NCBI GenBank assembly: GCA_036337945.1
Contig: JAYZDF010000122.1
Span: 1-34,106 of the forward strand
Origin: JAYZDF01 sp036337945
GTDB taxonomy: Bacteria; Myxococcota; Kuafuiibacteriia; Kuafuiibacteriales; Kuafuiibacteriaceae
Reading direction: 5' to 3'
Length of the DNA stretch: 34,106 nucleotides
The notes beneath the pieces are model-generated. The model saw nothing but the letters and a program-made list of their open reading frames with translations. It was not told where the DNA came from and did no database searches. A program made the position numbers and the translations under genes. Every line of letters starts with the position of its first letter. The first letter of the stretch is position 1. Below, one piece after another: positions 8,157-15,300 of the stretch.

Positions 8157-9104
8157 GTGAATGGAAAAGAATCGTTCGTAGTGGCCGCGCTGTACCACTT
8201 TGTCCGTTTGGACGATCTCGAAACACTGCGCAAAAATCTTCAGCAACTTTGCGATGCCGAGCAACTGAAAGGAACCTTGTTGTTGGCGACCGAGGGAATC
8301 AACGGAACCGTTTCCGGTACCCGTTCGGCGATCGATAGCCTCCTGCAATTCTTACGGTCCGATGAACGCTTTTCAGACCTTCAACACAAAGAAGCCCTTC
8401 ATCCAGAACACCCGTTTCTTCGGATGAAAGTTAAACTCCGAAAAGAAATCGTCACTATGGGAGTAGACGAGATAGACCCAACGAAAGACGCGGGAACCTA
8501 CGTTGCTCCGAAAGATTGGAACGCACTGATCTCCGATCCCAATGTAGTATTGATCGACACCCGAAACACTTACGAAACTCATATCGGAAAATTCAAAAAC
8601 GCCGTAGATCCTGAAACCGAGACCTTCACGGAATTTCCTGACTACGTTGAACGCGAACTCGACCCAGAAAAACATAAAAAAGTCGCGATGTACTGCACTG
8701 GCGGAATCCGCTGCGAAAAATCGACCGCGCTTCTAAAGAAAAAGGGCTTCGAAGAGGTGTACCATCTTCGAGGTGGAATTCTAAAGTATCTTGAAGAAGT
8801 CCCAAAGGAAGAGTCGTTATGGGAAGGAGAATGTTTCGTCTTCGACTCACGCGTAGCAGTCGACCACTCTCTGCAGAAAGGCAGTTACGAGGAATGCTTC
8901 GCTTGTAGGAGCCCGATATCGAAAGAGGACCAAGCGTCACCGAAATACATACGGGGCGTGAGCTGTCCGCATTGCTATGACCTTCACACAGACCAACGCA
9001 GAGAAGGATTCAAAGAGCGGGAAAAACAAATTGCTTTAGCAAGAGAACGAGGTACCGAGCATATTGGTATCCCTCGCCCTCCTCCAAAACGTAAGAATCA
9101 TTAG
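8157..9104 (+). CDS. trhO: tRNA uridine(34) hydroxylase, rhodanese family
   Basis: YceA/TrhO family enzyme that hydroxylates uridine 34 of several tRNAs, a step toward cmo5U/mo5U. The 315 residues hold the N-terminal acylphosphatase-like domain (KGTLLLATEGINGTVSG) and a rhodanese domain with the catalytic loop CTGGIRCEKST, in which C180 is the active cysteine. A C-terminal Cys-rich segment (CFACRSPIS, then CPHCYDL) is typical of the family. The start is the GTG at 8157; no ATG precedes the first conserved strand. An 11-bp direct repeat (ACGAGCTGTGA at 8121-8131 and 8150-8160) sits just upstream, its second copy containing the start codon. Confidence 0.92.
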   Translation: MNGKESFVVAALYHFVRLDDLETLRKNLQQLCDAEQLKGTLLLATEGINGTVSGTRSAIDSLLQFLRSDERFSDLQHKEALHPEHPFLRMKVKLRKEIVTMGVDEIDPTKDAGTYVAPKDWNALISDPNVVLIDTRNTYETHIGKFKNAVDPETETFTEFPDYVERELDPEKHKKVAMYCTGGIRCEKSTALLKKKGFEEVYHLRGGILKYLEEVPKEESLWEGECFVFDSRVAVDHSLQKGSYEECFACRSPISKEDQASPKYIRGVSCPHCYDLHTDQRREGFKEREKQIALARERGTEHIGIPRPPPKRKNH

Positions 9105-9115
9105 TCGAGTGCAGG

Positions 9116-9164
9116 CGAGTAATCAGTCTTGAGAAACGACTGATTCAATAGCTGTGATTACTCG
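9116..9164. repeat. Nested, mutually exclusive inverted repeats between trhO and the ATPase gene
   Basis: Two perfect inverted repeats share the bases 9121-9125. AATCAGTC (9121-9128) pairs with GACTGATT (9138-9145), and CGAGTAATCA (9116-9125) pairs with TGATTACTCG (9155-9164). They lie at the convergent 3' ends of trhO and the ATPase gene, partly inside the latter's coding sequence. Neither is followed by a T-run, so this is not a textbook terminator; stabilising both 3' ends is possible. Confidence 0.5.
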
Positions 9165-9749
9165 AGCAAGCTTTTCATCAAAGCCGGTACTGTTATCAAT
9201 CACTTGGTGATTTCTGTGCGCCGACCATGCCTTTTCAACTTTACGATCGAGTTCCGCAGCCAGTTCTGGGGACTCCTTTCGCGCTTCATTGTTATCAGTC
9301 GTGTAAAACTTTTCGGCACCAATCGCTGTGGTGACCAAATGCACGACTGCGTCGTAGCGTTCGTCTCTGAGCGCAGTCTCGGTCCAATTTTGTGCTGCCA
9401 AGATGGTGTTCCACATTTCTGTGTCCATATAGGCCGCAGGATCCATCGTGCCTCGATCGCACAGGACAATTGCGGGGCCACCTGAAGATTTCGCCAAATC
9501 GATAAATGTATTTTCCATCGCAACTTGGATGCTGAGCAGATTATTCTCAAAACGTACAAATCCATCTTTGTCTAAAGCAGCAAAATCGACGCCGCCGCTA
9601 ATGAGAATCGATGGAACTTCAGGGACGACAAAAACTCGAAAGCCCTTGGCCTTAAAGTGCTCAACCAGGGCGTTCATGCAGGTCGTTTTTCCGCCACATG
9701 GTCCGCCGGTGAGGACAATTTTAATTGGTTCTACGTTTGCATTACTCAT
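9123..9749 (-). CDS. AAA_28-type (NadR/TTD14-like) P-loop ATPase
   Basis: 208-residue P-loop protein. The Walker A motif is GGPCGGKTT (residues 15-23), and the Walker B-like strand is AIVLCDRGTMD. In between is the segment VVPEVPSILISGG, which resembles NadR-like and TTD14-like ATPases of the AAA_28 group; some bind nucleotides or phosphoinositides and others are nucleoside kinases. A glycine-poor lid region (TTDNNEARKESPELAAELD) follows. I start it at ATG 9749 (MSNANVEP), three residues before the first strand; the frame is open to 9797, but those residues are not conserved in kind. The substrate is unknown. It is convergent with trhO and faces away from the glycosyltransferase gene. Confidence 0.75.
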   Translation of the reverse strand: MSNANVEPIKIVLTGGPCGGKTTCMNALVEHFKAKGFRVFVVPEVPSILISGGVDFAALDKDGFVRFENNLLSIQVAMENTFIDLAKSSGGPAIVLCDRGTMDPAAYMDTEMWNTILAAQNWTETALRDERYDAVVHLVTTAIGAEKFYTTDNNEARKESPELAAELDRKVEKAWSAHRNHQVIDNSTGFDEKLARVITAIESVVSQD

Positions 9750-9946
9750 AATTGAACGCGGCGAGTAAAAGTTAAGAGGGATACGAAAGCAACCCATAAG
9801 GCGAGAAACGTCCTAGTTAAGTGGTTATTCAGGAAAGCCTCAGCCGAAGAGGACAGAGTGAAACTCCCTATCGTACGACTTGATTGGTCTTGTGAACCAA
9901 GGAGGTTTGACCCAGTCCCCTCCATTAGATACGAAAATAAAGAGTA

Positions 9947-11293
9947 ATGCGTGACACCAAGGTCGTTCAATTTGTGCTTGAGGATGTTCGTACCGACGCT
10001 CGTGTCCGAAAATCAGCTCGTAAACTACGCGATTCAGGTTATGACGTCACCTACGTTGGCTTTCACAAGAAACCCAATCCCAAAAAATCTCGTTTTTATC
10101 GAGGCGAAGATCTCGATGACTGTCCATGTTACTTCATCAACGATGGACGGAGAATCTATGAACCTATCATCGATTTCCTGAATCAGCAGAATCCAATTCG
10201 AAAACAAGACGAAAAAATTAAGTCATCCATTATGAGGGCCCTTAGCGAACCGGCGAATTCGTTGAAAGAGCGCTTTCAGACCTTGGCTCTCTCGCCGGCC
10301 TACGCATTGTGTTTGCTCGGACGAGGGATTCAAATGGACGCGTATCTTGACCAGTTTTGGGGGTTCCAAAGTCGCGCAGCAAGGGTGAGTCAGGATATTC
10401 TGAGTCTTGGCCCCGACGTTATTCATGCCCACGACTTAGATGCTTACGCCCTAATTGCCCCTTTTGCTCACTCCGGCAATGTGAAACTCATCTACGACAG
10501 CCACGAGCTCGAAACAGGCCGAAACGCCCCGCGCTGGACGACAGAAAAACATGCCGCACATGCAGCCCTAGAAAAGGCTTCAATCCCCCTCGCCGACCGA
10601 GTGATTTCTGTGGGGCCTGCTATCTGCGAGATTTTATCGGACCGATACGAGATTCCTTTGCCGACCATGGTTCCGAACTCTCCGCCGAAAAAAAATATCA
10701 GAACCAATCACCGACTCGCGAAACGATTGGGGCTGGCTCGTAGTGAACGTGTCGTTCTTTATCTCGGCGGAATTATGCCGAATCGAGGTATCGAGGAGCT
10801 TATCCAAAGTTTGAGTCACCTTCCTGAGCACGTTCACGTCGCCTTCATTGGTTATCCGGTGTCAGTTTATGAATCAAAATTTCAAGCACTACTTGACGAA
10901 TATTCAGCATACAGTCATCGAATTCACTTGCTCGGCCGGAAGCCTTATGACGACGTGATTTTCGAGGCGTATGGGGCCGACCTGGGTTTCAATGCAATCA
11001 ACTTAACCTGCGAAAGCTATAAGAATGCGCTGCCTAACAAATTCTTTGAATACGTGTTTGCGAATGTTCCCGTATTGTCCACGAAGCAAAAAGATGTAGC
11101 TGACCTCACTCAAGAATACGAACTTGGAGGAATCATTGAAGATACGTCCCCTCAAAAACTCGCACAAGCTATTGAAATGATGCTTGAGACCTATCCTGAG
11201 GGCATCTCACGTGACCCGCGCCAGCGATTCATCGATGAATATTGCTGGGAGAATCAAAGCAAAAAATTACTGGATATCTACGAGCAACTGTAA
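9947..11293 (+). CDS. Family 4-like glycosyltransferase (GT-B fold)
   Basis: Retaining GT-B glycosyltransferase of 448 residues. The N-terminal domain has VQFVLEDVRTDARVRKSARKLRDSG, a typical acceptor-domain opening with the loop before helix 1, then HAHDLDAYALIAP and YDSHELETGR, which resemble GT4 mannosyl- or glucosyltransferases. The donor domain begins near residue 260 (ERVVLYLGGIMPNRGIEELIQSL) and holds the E-x7-E-like segment PNKFFEYVFANVPVL. There is no signal peptide or membrane helix, so it is cytoplasmic or peripheral. The start ATG has a short AAAGAG ribosome site. No other polysaccharide gene is adjacent, so the acceptor is unknown. Confidence 0.85.
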   Translation: MRDTKVVQFVLEDVRTDARVRKSARKLRDSGYDVTYVGFHKKPNPKKSRFYRGEDLDDCPCYFINDGRRIYEPIIDFLNQQNPIRKQDEKIKSSIMRALSEPANSLKERFQTLALSPAYALCLLGRGIQMDAYLDQFWGFQSRAARVSQDILSLGPDVIHAHDLDAYALIAPFAHSGNVKLIYDSHELETGRNAPRWTTEKHAAHAALEKASIPLADRVISVGPAICEILSDRYEIPLPTMVPNSPPKKNIRTNHRLAKRLGLARSERVVLYLGGIMPNRGIEELIQSLSHLPEHVHVAFIGYPVSVYESKFQALLDEYSAYSHRIHLLGRKPYDDVIFEAYGADLGFNAINLTCESYKNALPNKFFEYVFANVPVLSTKQKDVADLTQEYELGGIIEDTSPQKLAQAIEMMLETYPEGISRDPRQRFIDEYCWENQSKKLLDIYEQL

Positions 11294-11351
11294 GGAATAG
11301 CTCTGCCTTTGAGCTTGCACAAACGAACTCTGCGTGTCAGGAACCCAGAAT

Positions 11352-11507
11352 ATGGGAGCTGAACTCGCAATTCTTGGCATGCTGGCAGCACTCGCGATAG
11401 CCTATTGGCAAAAGAGCCGTAGGGAACATCAGAAGCAGTGTCCAAAATGTGGCGCGTACGTCCACGAAGACGCAGACATCTGCAAGTACTGCGACTATAA
11501 ATTTTAG
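11352..11507 (+). CDS. 51-residue membrane-anchored zinc-ribbon protein
   Basis: Small gene. A single hydrophobic helix (residues about 4-19, AELAILGMLAALAIAYW) is followed by a basic KSRR stop-transfer and a zinc ribbon formed by C30/C33 (CPKC) and C44/C47 (CKYC). An AGGA ribosome site lies 9 bases before the ATG. The gene sits 58 bases after the glycosyltransferase stop on the same strand, and its own stop is only 3 bases from the convergent phosphorylase stop. Such short TM-plus-zinc-ribbon proteins are widespread but uncharacterised; a membrane-tethered adaptor is a guess. Confidence 0.7.
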   Translation: MGAELAILGMLAALAIAYWQKSRREHQKQCPKCGAYVHEDADICKYCDYKF

Positions 11508-11510
11508 AGG

Positions 11511-13463
11511 CTAGACGGCCTTGTAAAGAAGTTTGCCGTAATCGGTCAACATGCGGCTGGTGTTGTAGACCGGCATGCAGGACTTCACTGATGATGCCAT
11601 CGTATTTGCCCAAGCCTTCTTATCTTTGAATGTAGGAAGAATGGTATTCTCGATGGTGTCATACAAGTCATTCACGTCAAATTCATCTTGAGCGTCTAGA
11701 TCATCCCATTCCTGGTCGTCGCCAATCGCCCAACCATTCGTTTTATCAAAAGCCTCTGGCCACCAACCATCTAAGATGGAGCAATTAGGATTACCATTCA
11801 ATGCCGCCTTTTGACCGCTGGTTCCACTGGCCTCTCTCGGACGACGCGGCGTATTTAGCCAAACATCGCAGCAACCAGTGAGTAGTCGACCAATCGTCAT
11901 GTCGTAGTCCGGCAGAAAAGCGATGGCGTTTTGGAAACGCTTTTGGCGACTCCAGCGCAGAACTTCAGCGATAATCGCTTGTCCATTCTTATCCGCAGGA
12001 TGCGCTTTACCAGCAAAAACAAATTGAACGCCCTGCTCAAGCAAAGCTTGTAGTCTTTCTGGGTTGCGGAAAATAAGGTCACCGCGCTTGTATGGAGCAA
12101 ATCTTCTCGCGAATCCTATCGTCAATTTCTTTTCGTCGAGGACTTCATATCCGAGACGTTTACGTACCGTGGCAACAAGTCGAGACCGACGCTGGTCTCG
12201 CATTTCAATCCAGTCAGTCGCAGGAATCTCATCCGCACCTTTCCAAAAATCGGCGTTCTCGAATTCTGATTCCCATTTCGGAAGATGTTTATCGAACAGC
12301 TCTTTCGTCTCATTCGCTAACCAAGCGCCACCGTGAACCCCGTTTGTGATGTGGTCGATTTCAACCGGAAGAGCTTTCCACATTTCTCGAGAAACTTCGC
12401 CGTGGAGTTTGCTCACGCCATTGATAACTCGGCTGCCTTTCATTCCAAGAATGGTCATGCAAAGCGGTTCGTCGATATCGCCAGGCTTCTCACGGCCTTT
12501 ATCCATAAGCGCCCCTTCAGAGAGTCCCGCAGCCTCACGGAACCCACAAGCGACGGTGTTGAAATCGGCCCATGAAAATCGATCATGACCAGCAGGGACT
12601 GGTGTGTGGGTCGTAAAGACACATTTTTCACGAATGGTTGCCCAAGCATTATCGTCATTCAACCCAGACGCTCTCATCTTTTGCCAAAGTTCAAAAAGGA
12701 GAAACGCAGAATGGCCCTCATTCATGTGGAAAACTTCAATTTCTTCACCAAGAGCCTCCAGGAGACGAACACCGCCGATACCCAGAACCCATTCCTGGCG
12801 AACTCGCATCGAAGTATCACCACCGTACAGACGATCGCAGATCGCGTGCTGGTCGGGAGAATTTCCGTCAACCTTAGTGTCCAACAAGTACAAACTGACT
12901 TTACCGACTCGTACACGGTAAGCACCAACGTTGATATGGCCATATCCAAATGGCATTTGAATTCGTAATGGGTGACCATCTTTGGTCATTACGGGCTCAC
13001 AAGCCAATAACTCAGCCCTATTGGCGGCATACGCGCTCACCTGTTGGCCGCCCATAATCATCTGCCGAAAATAACCTTCGTGCCAGAACATGCCCACAGC
13101 GACGAGATTCATTCCTTGGTCGCTTGCACTTCGGAGGTGGTCACCGGCAAGCATCCCGAGACCACCCGAGTAGATGGGGAGGCTCTCATGAAGACCATAC
13201 TCCATACAAAAGTATGCGGTACGGGGAATGTTTATATTAGGTTTGGAGACCAGGTAGGCCTGTCGACGAAGAATCAAGGCTTCTGCAGCCTTCTTCCATT
13301 CATCGGTCGCGTATTGCAGAGATACCTCTTCGAGGAGACGAACAGGGTTATGGTTGACGGCGTCCCAGACAACAGGATCCAGTTCAGCCCAAAAAGACTC
13401 CGAAACGCCGGCTTGGGTCGTCCACCAAAAATCAGATGCGAGTGCTCTTAACTCAGCTAACAT
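11511..13463 (-). CDS. Alpha-glucan phosphorylase, short bacterial type (GT35)
   Basis: Releases glucose-1-phosphate from glycogen-like glucans using pyridoxal phosphate. The 650 residues match the 'alpha-glucan family phosphorylase' type rather than the roughly 800-residue GlgP/MalP type. The N-terminus (SDFWWTTQAGVSESFWAELDP) resembles the DUF3417 entry region; then come AYFCMEYGLHESLPIYSGGLGMLAGDHL, a typical substrate-binding segment, and THTPVPAGHDRF. The PLP lysine is K552 in RPREASGTSGQKAALNG, where Gln replaces the usual Met of the GTSGMKA motif. The ATG at 13463 has no clear ribosome site. Other glycogen genes (glgA/B/C) are not in the window. Confidence 0.92.
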   Translation of the reverse strand: MLAELRALASDFWWTTQAGVSESFWAELDPVVWDAVNHNPVRLLEEVSLQYATDEWKKAAEALILRRQAYLVSKPNINIPRTAYFCMEYGLHESLPIYSGGLGMLAGDHLRSASDQGMNLVAVGMFWHEGYFRQMIMGGQQVSAYAANRAELLACEPVMTKDGHPLRIQMPFGYGHINVGAYRVRVGKVSLYLLDTKVDGNSPDQHAICDRLYGGDTSMRVRQEWVLGIGGVRLLEALGEEIEVFHMNEGHSAFLLFELWQKMRASGLNDDNAWATIREKCVFTTHTPVPAGHDRFSWADFNTVACGFREAAGLSEGALMDKGREKPGDIDEPLCMTILGMKGSRVINGVSKLHGEVSREMWKALPVEIDHITNGVHGGAWLANETKELFDKHLPKWESEFENADFWKGADEIPATDWIEMRDQRRSRLVATVRKRLGYEVLDEKKLTIGFARRFAPYKRGDLIFRNPERLQALLEQGVQFVFAGKAHPADKNGQAIIAEVLRWSRQKRFQNAIAFLPDYDMTIGRLLTGCCDVWLNTPRRPREASGTSGQKAALNGNPNCSILDGWWPEAFDKTNGWAIGDDQEWDDLDAQDEFDVNDLYDTIENTILPTFKDKKAWANTMASSVKSCMPVYNTSRMLTDYGKLLYKAV

Positions 13464-13548
13464 ATCCCGGGTACTAGCCCTAAGCGACGTGAGCCTTCAA
13501 TAGTAATCTGGAAGTTAGAGGAAATTAGTCCGACTTTTGACTTCGCAA

Positions 13549-14040
13549 CTACTCAACCTCTTTACAGAACTCACAGGGTTCTCCAGTGGTCTCGGCTGTG
13601 CTACACGCCTTACATTTTGCGCCATTATTAGCGACAAACCCCATGTCACATTTGGAACACGACATTTTCTTCTCGGACTTTCCTCTAAAACAAGACTTAC
13701 ATTTTACGGCTTTTCCGTTCACATAACCTACATTACAGCTATCACACCAAGCCGTTCCTCCGGCTCTTCCCGTCTTGCAGGCTGAACAGGCGTGATCTTT
13801 GTCAGAATGTTTATCTTTTCCCTGTTCCGCGTGATCATGGTCGCCTTCGTGCCTGTGGCTATCACCATGGTCATGGCCCGCGCCATGCTTATGACCATGG
13901 GAATGATGACCTGCTGGTTTCGCACCTGGCGAGCAACAACCGCCTTTGCTGGCTGACGAAGCGCAGCCCGCCAAGCCGGACAAGGCTACCAGCACTGTCA
14001 AAAGAAAGAGATTATTTGCTAGAGGAATTTGGCGGTTCAT
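13549..14040 (-). CDS. His-rich, six-CxxC lipoprotein, probable metal binder
   Basis: 163 residues. A lipoprotein signal ends in LSGLAGC, with C26 lipidated. A CC pair at 35-36 is followed by a His/Asp/Gly-rich stretch (residues 45-83, about 15 histidines in HxH and HDH patterns) like those of zinc, nickel or copper chaperones. The C-terminal half carries six CxxC knuckles (85/88, 99/102, 114/117, 128/131, 143/146, 156/159) spaced 11-15 residues apart, which could form three zinc-ribbon units. Structural or buffered metal binding at the periplasmic face of a membrane is inferred; I recognise no named family. The upstream 5' region holds alternative hairpins (14134-14163). Confidence 0.7.
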   Translation of the reverse strand: MNRQIPLANNLFLLTVLVALSGLAGCASSASKGGCCSPGAKPAGHHSHGHKHGAGHDHGDSHRHEGDHDHAEQGKDKHSDKDHACSACKTGRAGGTAWCDSCNVGYVNGKAVKCKSCFRGKSEKKMSCSKCDMGFVANNGAKCKACSTAETTGEPCEFCKEVE

Positions 14041-14133
14041 CAGAAAGGAAAATAACCTCTCTAACTGGCATTTTCAATATGAACTCAACAATAGTAGGTG
14101 CACCGAATCATTTCGGACGGGACACATTGGGAG

Positions 14134-14163
14134 AGGAGAATTCATTCTCCTATGAATTAGGAG
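14134..14163 (-). promoter_or_regulatory. Alternative-hairpin element before the His/Cys-rich lipoprotein gene
   Basis: Read on the minus strand, three competing perfect pairings overlap directly after the DsbA-like stop: CTCCT with AGGAG (loop AATTCAT), AATTCAT with ATGAATT (loop AGGAGA), and AGGAGAA with TTCTCCT (loop TGAA). The element lies about 94 bases before the ATG at 14040. No T-run follows, so it is not a simple terminator; a structural switch or RNA-processing site is possible. Confidence 0.4.
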
Positions 14164-14165
14164 TG

Positions 14166-15221
14166 CTATTTCGCGGCAAGCAGCTTATCTATCTGCTGCG
14201 AAATGACATTGATATCCGTCGGGTTTTGAACGCGCTCACCATTGATGAACATCGTTGGAGTGCCCTGAACGGCTACAGCCTTCCCAAGTTCGAGATCTGC
14301 ATCGACCGCTGCTTTATAGGTGCCGCCATCCAGCGCTTTCTTGAAGTCGTCGATGTTGAATTTCAATTCCTTTGCATATTTCTCGAGGTCTGCTCGAGTC
14401 ATAGCCTTCTGGTTCTTAAATAGAAGGTCATGAAATTCCCAAAATTTACCTTTAGAATTAGCGTAAAGAGACGCTTGAGACGCAAGATGCGCATTTTTAT
14501 GGAAGGAAAGTGGAAAGTGTCGGAAAACAACTCGAACCTTATCCCCGTACTTCTTCTTCACTTCGTCGACAGCACTCGCCGCACGCGTGCAGTAAGGACA
14601 CTCGAAATCTGAGAACTCAACCACGGTGACTTTTGCAGTCGCAGAACCGAAGCTCGCTGCATCTTTACCTTCAATCTTCGCTCGTTTCGCAGCATCTAAT
14701 GGACGGTTTTGCGCTTCCATTTGCTCGAGGCTCGCAACGACTTTTGGAAATTCTTCGGCGGATGCCATTTGCTTACATCGCTGAGCCGGAAATGCTTTGG
14801 TTCGTTCGGCAACCATGGCACAGGTTTTGGTTTCGGGACCGATGGCATCGCACAGTTTCTTCACGAGGTCTTCACAGACTGCCTTTTCAGATTGAATTTT
14901 TGCAGTTGTGGTCGCCAGATTCTCGATACCTGCTTTGCAGGCGGCATCAGCCATAACTTCAGTACTCAGACGAAAAGAAGAGCAAGTCATAGACTGTTCC
15001 CCAGCAGCAGCACATACTTTGTCTGCGTACTCTTTACAGATGCCGTCAGCACCCGTCGCGGGGGCTTGAGCAGTCGCTGCTGTCTTTTCGGCAGCAGGCG
15101 GCGCCTTTGAAGCTTCGTCGGCTGAACCGTCTTTCTTGGCAGATCCACAAGCCATCAGTAGTGACGTGGCGAGGATAACTGCGGTTTTTCCTAGTAACGT
15201 TGTATTTTCAACTGCGATCAT
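14166..15221 (-). CDS. DsbA-like thioredoxin-fold lipoprotein with duplicated four-Cys module
   Basis: 351-residue lipoprotein (lipobox LLMAC, C25). An Ala/Pro/Lys linker (residues 28-60) leads into two tandem modules with identical spacing C-x7-C-x9-C-x14-C: C62/70/80/95 and C116/124/134/149. The C-terminal domain (about 193-351) is DsbA/DsbG-like (thioredoxin_4 type), with active site CPYC (208-211) in EFSDFECPYC and the cis-proline P322 in QGTPTMFING. The fold is that of exported disulfide oxidases or isomerases such as BdbD. The Cys modules may be an autoregulatory or substrate-presenting domain (inference). Neighbouring genes encode other Cys-rich lipoproteins that could be its clients. 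No DsbB-like partner is in view. Confidence 0.88.
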   Translation of the reverse strand: MIAVENTTLLGKTAVILATSLLMACGSAKKDGSADEASKAPPAAEKTAATAQAPATGADGICKEYADKVCAAAGEQSMTCSSFRLSTEVMADAACKAGIENLATTTAKIQSEKAVCEDLVKKLCDAIGPETKTCAMVAERTKAFPAQRCKQMASAEEFPKVVASLEQMEAQNRPLDAAKRAKIEGKDAASFGSATAKVTVVEFSDFECPYCTRAASAVDEVKKKYGDKVRVVFRHFPLSFHKNAHLASQASLYANSKGKFWEFHDLLFKNQKAMTRADLEKYAKELKFNIDDFKKALDGGTYKAAVDADLELGKAVAVQGTPTMFINGERVQNPTDINVISQQIDKLLAAK

Positions 15222-15300
15222 GTGCCTCGCTTAGACGCCTATGACCGTAATGACAAGCAATGAATTGCGGATTGAAGGGATACTGACGGACCTGAAACAC

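Noticed and set aside
12585..12968. A 127-residue plus-strand frame inside the phosphorylase gene
   Set aside because: Antisense shadow of conserved phosphorylase codons, without ribosome site or domain.
14016..14423. A 135-residue plus-strand frame
   Set aside because: Most of it lies antisense to the well-supported DsbA-like gene, and its amino-acid makeup looks like a shadow frame.
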